The notes under the pieces are model-generated. The model saw nothing but the letters and a program-made list of their open reading frames with translations. It was not told the origin of the DNA and ran no database searches. From NCBI RefSeq assembly GCF_030408595.1, contig NZ_CP047080.1, positions 2,073,685 to 2,137,684 of the forward strand: a DNA stretch of 64,000 nucleotides, read 5' to 3'. Below are positions 10,074 to 18,402 of the stretch, piece by piece. Each line of letters begins with the position of its first letter. Within the stretch, counting starts at the first letter, position 1. Both the position numbers and the translations under genes were made by a program. Origin of the DNA: Corynebacterium canis. GTDB taxonomy: Bacteria > Actinomycetota > Actinomycetes > Mycobacteriales > Mycobacteriaceae.

Positions 10074-12290
10074 ATGAGTCCCTCATCCCATGAAACTGCT
10101 TATCAAGTCTGGCCGGGTAGCGATTACCCGTTGGGCTCCACCTACGACGGTGCGGGCACCAACTTCGCCCTGTTCTCCGACATCGCCAAAAAGGTAGAAC
10201 TGTGCCTGATCGATGAAGAGGACAATGAAACGCGCATCGAGTTAGACGAAGTAGATGCTCACATTTGGCACTGCTATCTCCCTGGCGTGCAACCGGGACA
10301 ACGCTACGGATATCGCGTGTACGGCCCGTACGATCCGGCTCACGGGCACCGCTGCGATCCGAACAAATTATTGGTCGACCCGTACGCTAAGGCTTTCGAC
10401 GGAGAGTTCGACGGCCACCCATCGCTGTTTAGCTACGACATCACCGACCCGAGCGACCTGAGCAAGCGCAATACTGAGGACAGCTTGCACCACACCATGA
10501 AATCCGTGGTGATCAACCCGTTTTTTGATTGGGCGTCCGACCGCGCACCAAAAATCCCATACCACGAGACGGTCATCTATGAGGCTCATGTCAAAGGCAT
10601 GACCATGACCCACCCGGATGTGCCGGCGAAGCTGCGGGGGACCTACGCGGGCTTGGCGCACCCGTCGATCATCGGCTACCTCAAGGACCTAGGCATCACG
10701 GCCATCGAGCTCATGCCGGTGCACCAGTTTTTGCAGGATGACCGCCTCCGCGACATCGGGCTCAGAAACTACTGGGGGTACAACACGTTTGGTTTCTTCG
10801 CCCCCCATCAGGATTACGCGGCGTCGACAAAGCCGGGCGGCGCGGTGTCCGAGTTCAAGGGCATGGTGCGCGCGTACCACGAGGCGGGCATTGAGGTGAT
10901 TCTCGACGTCGTGTATAACCACACCGCCGAGGGCAACCACATGGGCCCCACCATCGCCTTCCGCGGTATCGATAATGCGGCCTATTACCGCCTGGTCGAT
11001 GGTGATAAACGCCACTACATGGATTACACGGGCACGGGCAACTCACTCAATGTTCGACACCCGCACTCGCTGCAATTGATCCTCGATTCGCTGCGCTACT
11101 GGGTCACCGAAATGCACGTCGACGGCTTCCGCTTCGACCTGGCCTCCACCCTCGCCCGCGAATTGCACGATGTGGACCGCCTTTCCGCCTTCTTCGACCT
11201 CGTGCAGCAGGACCCCGTGGTAAGCCAGGTCAAACTTATCGCCGAGCCGTGGGATATCGGCGAGGGCGGCTACCAGGTGGGTAATTTCCCGCCGCAATGG
11301 ACGGAATGGAACGGAAAGTACCGCGATACCGTCCGCGATTTCTGGCGCGGGGAGCATTCCACCCTGGGCGAATTCGCGTCCCGCCTGACGGGCTCCAGCG
11401 ACCTGTACGCGAACAACGGCCGTCGTCCCACGGCGTCGATAAACTTTGTCACGGCGCACGATGGCTTTACGCTGAATGACCTGGTGAGCTACAACCATAA
11501 GCACAATATGGCCAACGGCGAAGACAACCGGGACGGGGAAAGCCACAACCGCTCCTGGAACTGCGGCGTGGAAGGCGTGACCACCGACCCCGCCGTGCTG
11601 CAGCTCCGCGCGCAACAGCGCCGCAATTTCCTGACCACGCTGCTGCTTTCCCAAGGCACGCCGATGATCGCGCACGGCGATGAAATGGGCCGCACCCAAG
11701 GCGGCAACAATAACGTCTACTGCCAGGATTCGGAACTGAGCTGGATCGACTGGGCGCAGGTGAAAGACAACGCCACCCTGCACGGCTTTACCCGGCGCCT
11801 GCTGCGGATTCGCGCCAACCACCCGGTGTTCCGCCGCCGCCGGTTCTTCTCGGGCGGCCCGCTGGGCGACGAGGATTTAACGCAGCGGGACATCGCATGG
11901 CTGGTGCCCTCCGGCAAGCTCATGACCCAGGGCGACTGGGATTTCCGCTTTGGCAAGTCGCTCATGGTGTATATCAACGGCAACGCCATCACGGAGCCGG
12001 ACGAGCGCGGCCAGCGGATCCTGGATGATTCCTTCATCATGTGTTTCAATGCGTACCACGAAAGCATTGAGTTCACCCTCCCCGATGCCCGTTTCGGCCG
12101 CCGCTGGAAGCTCATCGTGGATACCACGGAGGAGACGGGCTACCCGCTGACCGAGGAAATCATCGCCGCGGGTGGCACACTGGAGGTGCCGGCCCGCTCG
12201 ACGATGTTGCTCAAGCAGCTGGAACCTCCGGAGGAATCGAAGGTACAGGCGGCTAAAGACGAATATAACGACCCGGACCGTTATAAGTAG
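10074..12290 (+). CDS. glgX: Glycogen debranching enzyme GlgX
   Basis: GlgX is a GH13 isoamylase-type enzyme that hydrolyses alpha-1,6 branches of phosphorylase-trimmed glycogen. It is 738 residues. A carbohydrate-binding N-terminal module (about 15-110, TNFALFSDIAKKVELCL) precedes the catalytic barrel. The catalytic residues are visible as Asp in VDGFRFDLAS (about 355), Glu in KLIAEPWD (about 390) and Asp in VTAHDGFTL (about 465). DVVYNHTAEGN is the conserved region I. It follows the regulator gene by 11 bases, so the two may share a transcript. The 3' end overlaps the convergent gene at 12281 by 10 bases. Confidence 0.96.
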   Translation: MSPSSHETAYQVWPGSDYPLGSTYDGAGTNFALFSDIAKKVELCLIDEEDNETRIELDEVDAHIWHCYLPGVQPGQRYGYRVYGPYDPAHGHRCDPNKLLVDPYAKAFDGEFDGHPSLFSYDITDPSDLSKRNTEDSLHHTMKSVVINPFFDWASDRAPKIPYHETVIYEAHVKGMTMTHPDVPAKLRGTYAGLAHPSIIGYLKDLGITAIELMPVHQFLQDDRLRDIGLRNYWGYNTFGFFAPHQDYAASTKPGGAVSEFKGMVRAYHEAGIEVILDVVYNHTAEGNHMGPTIAFRGIDNAAYYRLVDGDKRHYMDYTGTGNSLNVRHPHSLQLILDSLRYWVTEMHVDGFRFDLASTLARELHDVDRLSAFFDLVQQDPVVSQVKLIAEPWDIGEGGYQVGNFPPQWTEWNGKYRDTVRDFWRGEHSTLGEFASRLTGSSDLYANNGRRPTASINFVTAHDGFTLNDLVSYNHKHNMANGEDNRDGESHNRSWNCGVEGVTTDPAVLQLRAQQRRNFLTTLLLSQGTPMIAHGDEMGRTQGGNNNVYCQDSELSWIDWAQVKDNATLHGFTRRLLRIRANHPVFRRRRFFSGGPLGDEDLTQRDIAWLVPSGKLMTQGDWDFRFGKSLMVYINGNAITEPDERGQRILDDSFIMCFNAYHESIEFTLPDARFGRRWKLIVDTTEETGYPLTEEIIAAGGTLEVPARSTMLLKQLEPPEESKVQAAKDEYNDPDRYK

Positions 12291-12538
12291 TCCCGCAGGA
12301 CGTCGCCGAATGCGTCACGTACGCGGCGCACGGCGGGGTCGATGGGGCTGCCTGCCTCGCTCGGGCGCGGCGGGCGGCGGTCGGCGCGGGCGTCTCGCTG
12401 GCCGCCGAGGTCCACAACGAGATCGTCTTCCTCGACCACTACGGGCGTGGTGTCGGGCAGGCCGATGGCGTCCACGGCGTCGATAAGCTTGCGCAATTCG
12501 CCTATGGTCAGTTTGCTTGCTGAAAATGAAATCTTCAT
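12281..12538 (-). CDS. Conserved small protein of unknown function
   Basis: An 85-residue soluble protein starting MKISFSASKLTIGELRKLIDAVDAIG. An ordered N-terminal half (about 1-45) is followed by a charged, Arg/Pro-rich stretch and a C-terminal helix (AVRRVRDAFGDVLRDYL). It is divergent from the BRCT exonuclease gene and its 3' end overlaps glgX by 10 bases. A GTG three codons upstream (12547) is an alternative start. No domain is recognised. Protein-like composition at both ends supports a real gene. Confidence 0.6.
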   Translation of the reverse strand: MKISFSASKLTIGELRKLIDAVDAIGLPDTTPVVVEEDDLVVDLGGQRDARADRRPPRPSEAGSPIDPAVRRVRDAFGDVLRDYL

Positions 12539-12566
12539 ATCCACCACTATAAGGAAAGGATCGCTC

Positions 12567-13820
12567 GTGATCGTCGCTCACGGCGCTACCATTACCGTTT
12601 CCCCAGCTGAGATTTACATCAGCAACTCGCCGTTAGTGGCGGCGTTGCGCGGGCCCGGCTCCCGAGTTCCGCTCGCAAACGTGTCGGGTGTGACGGTGAT
12701 CGCCGCGCCCACGGACACCGATTGCGGGCGTGTGCTTCTCGACGGCGCGAATGTCAGCGTTACCTTTGCGCCCAACCAGCAGCAGCACCAGGAGCACTTC
12801 TTGGCGGCCATTGCTTCCGCACAAAAAGGCGATGCTCCGGCGGTGATACCTGGGTTCGATTTCGTGGCGCTGGATGTGGAAACCGCAAACGACGATTGGG
12901 GGTCCATCTGCCAGGTCGGCGTGGTGCGCGTACAGGACGGCAATGTCATGGAATCGCGCTCTTGGTTGTGCCAACCCCCGGCGAGCGTATCGGAATTTGC
13001 GGAATTCAATATCGGTATCCACGGGATCACCGCCGCCGATGTTGCGGGGCACCCGAGCATCGGCGAAATCATGCCCGCTATCAGCGATTTTATCGGTGAG
13101 CTGCCGGTGCTGGCGCATAACGCGCAATTCGATATGTCGGCATTGGGGCGCGCCTGCGCCGCCAGCGGTGTGCCCACGCCGGAGCTGACGTTCGGCTGCA
13201 CCCTATCGCTGGCCAGGCACAGCAAGGTGAAATTCCCGGCGCACCGGCTGCCGGTGGTGGCGGAGGTGCTGGGCGTGCCGCAGGCCCAGCATCACGACGC
13301 GGAAGATGATGCCCTGACCTGCGCCGGGATCGCCATCGAGCTGGCCAAACGCGCCGGCTACACGGGGGACGTGGTGTCCTACTTTGAGCACGAAGGGTGG
13401 ACGGCGGGCTCGCTGGTGGCGGAGCGCGTGTACCCCATGCTGCGCAAATTTGCGAGCGCGACGCCGGCGCAGCCCCGGAAGCGTACCGCCTGGTCCAAAG
13501 CCGCCACCCCGGAGGTGATTCCGGCGGCCAATACGGAGGCGGATCCGGAGGGCGTGCTGTTCGGGCAAAACGTGACGCTCTCGGGGGATTTCGAACCCTA
13601 TGACAAGGGCATGCTGTGGGAACGTATGGCCGAACTCGGGGCGACTATTGGAAAGAACGTAACCAAGAAAACCACGCTATTGGTGTGCGGGCCGTGGGCC
13701 ACGGTCACCTCCAAACAAAAGCGCGCGGAGCAGCTGATCAAGCAGGGGCAGGCGATCCAGCTGTGGAGCGCCGAACAATTGTATGCCGCGCTGGAATTGG
13801 AGGAGGAACCCCCGTTCTAG
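12567..13820 (+). CDS. DEDDh 3'-5' exonuclease with BRCT domain
   Basis: A 417-residue protein in three parts. An N-terminal beta-rich domain (about 1-85) is unassigned. A DnaQ-like exonuclease (about 95-265) shows the DEDDh residues in FVALDVETAN, AHNAQFDMSALG and HHDAEDDALTCAG. A C-terminal BRCT domain (about 330-412) has LSGDFEPYDKG and MAELGATIGKNVTKKTTLLV, as in the C-terminal domain of DNA ligase. It resembles the actinobacterial epsilon-subunit-like exonucleases. The GTG start at 12567 has AAGGAAAGGA 6 bases upstream; a longer in-frame extension to 12342 lacks support. A role in repair or replication proofreading is likely. Confidence 0.85.
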   Translation: MIVAHGATITVSPAEIYISNSPLVAALRGPGSRVPLANVSGVTVIAAPTDTDCGRVLLDGANVSVTFAPNQQQHQEHFLAAIASAQKGDAPAVIPGFDFVALDVETANDDWGSICQVGVVRVQDGNVMESRSWLCQPPASVSEFAEFNIGIHGITAADVAGHPSIGEIMPAISDFIGELPVLAHNAQFDMSALGRACAASGVPTPELTFGCTLSLARHSKVKFPAHRLPVVAEVLGVPQAQHHDAEDDALTCAGIAIELAKRAGYTGDVVSYFEHEGWTAGSLVAERVYPMLRKFASATPAQPRKRTAWSKAATPEVIPAANTEADPEGVLFGQNVTLSGDFEPYDKGMLWERMAELGATIGKNVTKKTTLLVCGPWATVTSKQKRAEQLIKQGQAIQLWSAEQLYAALELEEEPPF

Positions 13821-13878
13821 GTGGTTTGGGAACCCCGGTGGGCGCTGGCTGCGTCCAAGAAAGAAAAAAGGGGTTCCC

Positions 13879-14430
13879 ATGGACATTGGACAAGATTTCT
13901 CGTTGCAGGTGCGGCGGGCGCAAGGCTCGCCCCTGGTTGATGACCTCACCTTTGCGCACTGCCCCGTCTCCATCGCACTCTCGGACGAATTGCGTGCGGT
14001 GTTTGTGCGGCGGGGCAAGCTGGTCACCCACGCCGAGCTGGATGCCCTCGGGGTAGGCAGCACATCAATGTGGGACCTTACGGCGGAACGGACCACCAGC
14101 GCGCGCGTGCGCATCCGAAGCCATGTCCGGGGCGGGATCGAGGTGGCTGCGGATCCCGGCTCGGCCGTGGATTGGTTGGCGCACCCGCATTCGTTTTGGC
14201 TGCTGCACACGCACCTCCAGCAATTTTTTGGGGGCACGATCCTGTATTTCGCGCCCACGACCACGCTGCTGGTGGCCGCGCCCTGGGCCGCCGGTTATTT
14301 GCCGGAATTGCAGCTGTGGGCGGCGGAAACATACGCGGCGGCGGGTGCGCGTGGGCTGGTTCCGCACGGCGTGATATATCACCAGGGTTACCCCACGTCA
14401 GTGTCTCAGCAATTCGCTCATGCTCGCTAA
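13879..14430 (+). CDS. Hypothetical protein upstream of alarmone synthetase
   Basis: A 183-residue soluble protein, not recognised. The ATG at 13879 follows an AGGGG site. The protein is rich in Trp and His (PHSFWLLHTHLQQFFGG near residue 105) and has no signal peptide or clear membrane segment. It follows the exonuclease gene by about 58 bases, and its 3' end lies 10 bases before the next gene's preferred start, suggesting an operon with the alarmone synthetase. No function is proposed. Confidence 0.7.
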   Translation: MDIGQDFSLQVRRAQGSPLVDDLTFAHCPVSIALSDELRAVFVRRGKLVTHAELDALGVGSTSMWDLTAERTTSARVRIRSHVRGGIEVAADPGSAVDWLAHPHSFWLLHTHLQQFFGGTILYFAPTTTLLVAAPWAAGYLPELQLWAAETYAAAGARGLVPHGVIYHQGYPTSVSQQFAHAR

Positions 14431-14440
14431 TGTGGAGTGC

Positions 14441-15421
14441 ATGGACACCACTGAACTTGAGGTTCGCTACCACGATTGGGTGGCGGAACACCCGAGCGCG
14501 GCCGCGGATTTCCGGGAGGTGGTCGAGGACCTGCTGGCGGATTCCGGCGTGACCTACGATCGCGTGACGGCGCGCATTAAGGAGTGGCGCTCGCTGCAAA
14601 CAAAGGCGAATAAGAAAACCGCGGCCGGTACCCCCGCTTACCCCGACCCTTGGCATGATATTCATGACATTATTGGCGTCCGTGTGACCACCTATCATTC
14701 GACGGAGATTCCATCGGTGGTGTCCGTGCTGCAGGATTCCTTTCACGTGATCCGTTCCGTGGATAAGGCGGCGGAAACGCGGATCTCTGGGGGCTTCGGC
14801 TATGGGTCCCATCACGTGGTGATCAAAGTTCCGGAAACCCAGCAGGAGCTCAGCGCCTATCACGGAATGGTGTTCGAAGTGCAGGTGCGCACCGTTTTGC
14901 AGCATGCATGGGCCGAATTTGAGCACGATATTCGGTATAAGGACCCCGGCGGGTCCATGGACCCGCGCATCGATCGTGCGTTCACACTCGCCGCCGGACT
15001 GATCGAGCTGGCCGATCAACAGTTCGACCAAATCGCGGCGATTCAGGCCGCTCCCCCGGCGCAATCGGACGATGTTGCGCTATCGGCAGAGACCCTCCCG
15101 GGCGTGCTTTCCGTGCTGATCGGGAATCGCTTTTCGCGCTCCAAATCCGAATCGTATCGCTGGCTCGAAGAAATACTTACCGCCAATGGCATCACCACCA
15201 TCGCGCAGCTTAAGGATCTGCTCAATGATGCGGATATCGCCAAGGTGGAACAGGCCATGCGCTACCGCTTTAAGCCTGGTCACGTGCGCATTATCGACGA
15301 TGTCCTGCTCCGCAAATTCGGCCACCAACACATCCTGCGCACCACCAAGGGCCGCCGGGGCCTGGCGCGCGCCACGCGACTGCGGGATCGGTTAGAAACC
15401 ATGCGGCTGCATGAAAGGTAG
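14441..15421 (+). CDS. Small alarmone synthetase (RelA/SpoT synthetase domain only)
   Basis: A GTP pyrophosphokinase-type protein that makes (p)ppGpp or pGpp from ATP and GDP, GTP or GMP. It is 326 residues. The synthetase domain spans about 10-205, with IHDIIGVRVTTY, the substrate loop YGSHHVVIKV (RelA: GYRSLH) and RTVLQHAWAEFEHDIRYK containing the conserved Gln/Glu. There is no HD hydrolase, TGS or ACT domain, so it is not Rel itself. An extra roughly 100-residue helical C-terminus follows. Corynebacteria carry RelP- and RelS-type small synthetases, and this is one of these. The ATG at 14441 follows TGTGGAG; an ATG at 14420 is an alternative. Confidence 0.88.
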   Translation: MDTTELEVRYHDWVAEHPSAAADFREVVEDLLADSGVTYDRVTARIKEWRSLQTKANKKTAAGTPAYPDPWHDIHDIIGVRVTTYHSTEIPSVVSVLQDSFHVIRSVDKAAETRISGGFGYGSHHVVIKVPETQQELSAYHGMVFEVQVRTVLQHAWAEFEHDIRYKDPGGSMDPRIDRAFTLAAGLIELADQQFDQIAAIQAAPPAQSDDVALSAETLPGVLSVLIGNRFSRSKSESYRWLEEILTANGITTIAQLKDLLNDADIAKVEQAMRYRFKPGHVRIIDDVLLRKFGHQHILRTTKGRRGLARATRLRDRLETMRLHER

Positions 15422-15424
15422 CAG

Positions 15425-15430
15425 TATAAT
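15425..15430 (+). promoter_or_regulatory. -10 element before small gene
   Basis: A perfect TATAAT 38 bases before the ATG of the 40-residue gene at 15468. No good -35 is seen at the right distance. It overlaps the end of the alarmone synthetase gene region and supports separate transcription of the small gene. Confidence 0.45.
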
Positions 15431-15467
15431 GAACGCGTCAACGGTTGTTTTACTGAGGAGTCCGTCC

Positions 15468-15590
15468 ATGGGTTTATCCCCACAATCGCTCGATTTCATC
15501 CACGTGTGGGCGCTTACCAGCGCTGACTTTTTCCGCCCCTTCGGGATTAACTTCCCGCCGCCCCACTGGGGCACCTTCGGTTCCCGCTAG
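15468..15590 (+). CDS. Small 40-residue protein
   Basis: A 40-residue open frame beginning MGLSPQSLDFIHVWALTSAD and ending in a Pro/Phe/Gly-rich tail (FGINFPPPHWGTFGSR). It is supported by a GAGGAG ribosome-binding site 7 bases before the ATG and by a perfect TATAAT 38 bases upstream. It ends one base before the convergent S4-domain gene. The protein is amphipathic and aromatic-rich, with no recognised motif and no function proposed. Conservation of the peptide in relatives would decide whether it is real. Confidence 0.6.
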   Translation: MGLSPQSLDFIHVWALTSADFFRPFGINFPPPHWGTFGSR

Positions 15591-15591
15591 C

Positions 15592-15957
15592 TTATTCGCG
15601 GCCGCGGAGGCGATCTAAGGCGCGCCGATCGCGCTTGGTGGGGCGCCCCGCGCCGCGGTCTCGGCGCGGCATGGAGGCCAAGATTTCCTTCGGCGGTGGC
15701 GGCGGCGAATGGTCGATATAGCAGGTGCGGGCGACGGCGGCGCTGACGCGTTTGCGGATGGGCTCAACAACCTCCACATCGTATTGCCGGTGGTTTACCC
15801 AGATTTGGACTCGGTCCCCCGCCACCACCTGTTGCGCAGGTTTCACGGACGCGCCGCCAAGTTTGACGTGTCCGGCCTTGCAGGCGTCGGCGGCTTGGGT
15901 GCGGGTTTTGGCAAACCGGGTGGCCCAGACCCAAGCATCGATACGAACGCCGCTCAT
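15592..15957 (-). CDS. S4 RNA-binding domain protein, Hsp15-like
   Basis: A 121-residue protein with an S4 domain at about residues 3-65 (RIDAWVWATRFAKTRTQAADACKAGHVKLGG) and a basic C-terminal tail (RRDRGAGRPTKRDRRALDRLRG). This matches the Hsp15 / YrfH group, which binds free 50S subunits carrying nascent chains and recycles stalled ribosomes. It is followed upstream by a small membrane gene 5 bases away on the same strand. The family assignment is firm, while the exact role in actinobacteria is inferred. Confidence 0.88.
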   Translation of the reverse strand: MSGVRIDAWVWATRFAKTRTQAADACKAGHVKLGGASVKPAQQVVAGDRVQIWVNHRQYDVEVVEPIRKRVSAAVARTCYIDHSPPPPPKEILASMPRRDRGAGRPTKRDRRALDRLRGRE

Positions 15958-15962
15958 ATTTT

Positions 15963-16190
15963 CTAATCCTTGTAGTTGACGATGCGCTGTACTCGCTGAT
16001 AGGCCGTGACCCCACCGGCGACCGCAATAATCAATCCGACAATCAAAAAGAATCCCGTTTGAAAGAGCAAAGACAGTGCCGCGCCGCCGATAACCCCGCC
16101 CGCCACGGCGACAACTCCGTTTCGGGCGTGGCGGCGAACCGCCTGTTTACGCAGTTCAATTGGATTCTGGGGATAGCGCTGCATGCTCAT
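15963..16190 (-). CDS. Small membrane protein
   Basis: A 75-residue protein with a basic N-terminus (RKQAVRRHARNG) and two hydrophobic segments at about 25-43 and 46-63, the second rich in Gly/Ala/Val. It lies 11 bases after yigZ and 5 bases before the S4-domain gene, so it is within a compact minus-strand operon. No family is recognised. Confidence 0.75.
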   Translation of the reverse strand: MSMQRYPQNPIELRKQAVRRHARNGVVAVAGGVIGGAALSLLFQTGFFLIVGLIIAVAGGVTAYQRVQRIVNYKD

Positions 16191-16201
16191 AGCACTCCAT
16201 T

Positions 16202-16834
16202 CTAGTCAGCAATTTCCACCCACCGTTGCCCCGCCTCCCGCACCTGAGTATTGCCTTGTGTAAGGGCCGCTACCGTGGTCGCAAGAGTGTCCTGTCCGGG
16301 CGGCACGGCGATGGTAAGGGTGACGGTCGCGCCGTAGCTGGTGTCCACGACGTCGAAAAGCCGGTTGCGGAGTTCGGCCTCCATCCGCCCGGCAACGTCG
16401 TGTCCGAACGAAACTTCGTAGAGTTCGCGGAGCTCGCGCGTCACCGGAACAACGCCCCGCAAGCAACCCGAAACGGCGTCCGAATATGCGCGCACCAGGC
16501 CACCCGTGCCGAGCTTTACGCCGCCAAAGTAGCGCACCACAACGGCGCAGATGTCCAGCATTCCGCAGCCGCGCAACACGTCCAGCATGGGTTGCCCAGC
16601 GGTCCCGGCAGGCTCGCCATCGTCGCTCGAACGTTCGACGGGATTGGCGCCTTCGACGTGGTAAATAAAGGCGCTGCAATGGTGCCGCGCATCGGGGAAT
16701 TTATGTTTGATTTCGGCGATAAAGGCGCGCGCCTCCTCGGCGTTTTGCACGCGTCGAATAAAGGTAAGAAAGCGGGAGCGTTTGATCTCGAGTTCGTCGG
16801 TGAATGTGCGTGCGGAGGCCGGCAACTGATACAT
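16202..16834 (-). CDS. yigZ: YigZ / IMPACT family protein
   Basis: A 210-residue protein of the YigZ (UPF0029) family. The N-terminal domain (about 1-125) contains the motif block SSDDGEPAGTAGQPMLDVL and VVVRYFGGVKLGTGGLVRAY, which is diagnostic. The C-terminal half is the DUF1949-like ferredoxin-fold domain. Eukaryotic IMPACT modulates Gcn2, but the bacterial role is unsettled, with translation-related binding suggested. Its start lies 24 bases from the divergent treZ start. A TAAGCT hexamer sits 6 bases before the ATG. Confidence 0.9.
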   Translation of the reverse strand: MYQLPASARTFTDELEIKRSRFLTFIRRVQNAEEARAFIAEIKHKFPDARHHCSAFIYHVEGANPVERSSDDGEPAGTAGQPMLDVLRGCGMLDICAVVVRYFGGVKLGTGGLVRAYSDAVSGCLRGVVPVTRELRELYEVSFGHDVAGRMEAELRNRLFDVVDTSYGATVTLTIAVPPGQDTLATTVAALTQGNTQVREAGQRWVEIAD

Positions 16835-16840
16835 GGTTGT

Positions 16841-16850
16841 AGCTTAGGCT
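16841..16850. promoter_or_regulatory. Overlapping divergent -10 elements for yigZ and treZ
   Basis: AGCTTAGGCT holds TAGGCT (plus, 16845-16850), 7 bases before the treZ ATG, and TAAGCT (minus, 16841-16846), 6 bases before the yigZ ATG. The two hexamers overlap by 2 bp. This geometry predicts two leaderless transcripts starting 24 bp apart in opposite directions. Confidence 0.45.
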
Positions 16851-16857
16851 AGAACGC

Positions 16858-18402
16858 ATGAAACACTTTTCTGTATGGGCACCCAAGGCCAGCAATATTG
16901 AACTCGTCATCGATGGCGTTGCGCACCCGATGCGGCGCGGCAACGTCTGGACCAGCGATATTACGCCGGTGCCGGGCATGCGTTACGGGTTTCGCGTCGA
17001 TGGCGAGCTGCTGCCGGACCCGCGTTCCCAAAGCCAGCCGGACGGGGTGCACGGGCTGAGCGAGGTGTGCGATCCGGAGTTCGCTTGGCAGCACCCGTGG
17101 CGCGGGCAGCAGCGGAGCCGGATTTACGAGCTGCACGTGGGCACGTTTCGGGGTGATTTCCAAGGGGTGATCGAAAAGTTGCCCTATTTGCAGTCGATTG
17201 GCGTGGGCGCGATCGAGCTAATGCCCGTGCAACCTTTTGCGGGCGACCGAAACTGGGGTTACGACGGCGTATTCTGGCACGCCGTCCACGCCGGCTACGG
17301 CGGCCCCCGCGGCCTCAAACAGCTTATCGACGCCGCGCACGGCCACGGCATTGCCGTATACCTCGACGTGGTATACAACCACTTCGGGCCGGAAGGGAAT
17401 TATATGAACCGCTTCGGGCCCTACACCGTCCCGAATCCCACCGGTTGGGGCGACGCGATCAATATGGCGGACCCGCATGTGCGCGGCTATATCCTCGATG
17501 CCATCCGCCAATGGTTTATCGAATACCGGGTCGATGGGCTGCGGCTCGACGCCACGCACGCCTATACGGACCTTAGCCTGCTCGACGATATCGCGGAACT
17601 GGCCGCAGCTGTGGCCGCGGAGACCGGAATCCCCCGCACGCTGATCGCGGAGGACCTGCGGGACGACCCGGAAATTACCACCAGCCGCGGCATTGATCTG
17701 CAATGGAACGACACCATCCACCATTGCCTGCACACCCTGGTCACCGGCGAAAAACACGCCTATTACAAGGGCTATGGCACGGTGCAGCAGCTGGTGGATG
17801 CGATAAATCATCGGTACCACTCGGTGGTGTACACCACCACGCACGACCAGGTGGGCAACCGGCCGCGCGGCGACCGGCCGAGCCAGAATCTGACCGTGGC
17901 GCAACAATTGCTCAAGGCGGCGATCATCGCGGCGATCCCCTCGCCGACCATGCTATTTATGGGTGAAGAATACGGCGCCACCACCCCGTTTCCGTTCTTT
18001 TGTTCGCACTCCGATCCGGCCCTGCAGGCGGGGACCATCGCCGGGCGCGCGGAACAATTTCAGGATATGGGGTTGACGCAACCACCGCTGGACCCCACCG
18101 ACCCCGCCACCTTCGAGGCGGCGCGCCTCGATTGGCAGATCAACCCGGAGGTGTTCGCCGGCTACCAGCGCATCTTCGAACTGAGTGACCAGGTGCAGGA
18201 ACCGGTCAAGGCCATCGGCGGGCAGCGCTGGATCGCCCTGCTGGGTGCGCACCCGCTGGTGGCCAACCTTTCGGATCGGCCCGTCACCCTGCCATTCACC
18301 GGGGAGCTCGTATACAGTTTCGGTTCGCCGGAGTTTACCGAAACCCATATGGTGCTCGGGCCGTGGGAATTCGCGTTCTGCAAATACCTCACGTGTGACT
18401 AA
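16858..18402 (+). CDS. treZ: Malto-oligosyltrehalose trehalohydrolase TreZ
   Basis: TreZ is a GH13 enzyme that releases trehalose from maltooligosyltrehalose, the second step of the TreY-TreZ pathway from glycogen. It is 514 residues. A short N-terminal carbohydrate module (about 1-85) is followed by a barrel with LDVVYNHFGPEGNY (about 165), the nucleophile Asp in VDGLRLDATHAY (about 225), the acid Glu in LIAEDLRDD (about 265) and THDQVGNRPRGDR. No treY is present between glgX and treZ here, so TreY must be encoded elsewhere if the pathway is complete. The 3' end overlaps the convergent MFS gene by 4 bases. Confidence 0.95.
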   Translation: MKHFSVWAPKASNIELVIDGVAHPMRRGNVWTSDITPVPGMRYGFRVDGELLPDPRSQSQPDGVHGLSEVCDPEFAWQHPWRGQQRSRIYELHVGTFRGDFQGVIEKLPYLQSIGVGAIELMPVQPFAGDRNWGYDGVFWHAVHAGYGGPRGLKQLIDAAHGHGIAVYLDVVYNHFGPEGNYMNRFGPYTVPNPTGWGDAINMADPHVRGYILDAIRQWFIEYRVDGLRLDATHAYTDLSLLDDIAELAAAVAAETGIPRTLIAEDLRDDPEITTSRGIDLQWNDTIHHCLHTLVTGEKHAYYKGYGTVQQLVDAINHRYHSVVYTTTHDQVGNRPRGDRPSQNLTVAQQLLKAAIIAAIPSPTMLFMGEEYGATTPFPFFCSHSDPALQAGTIAGRAEQFQDMGLTQPPLDPTDPATFEAARLDWQINPEVFAGYQRIFELSDQVQEPVKAIGGQRWIALLGAHPLVANLSDRPVTLPFTGELVYSFGSPEFTETHMVLGPWEFAFCKYLTCD

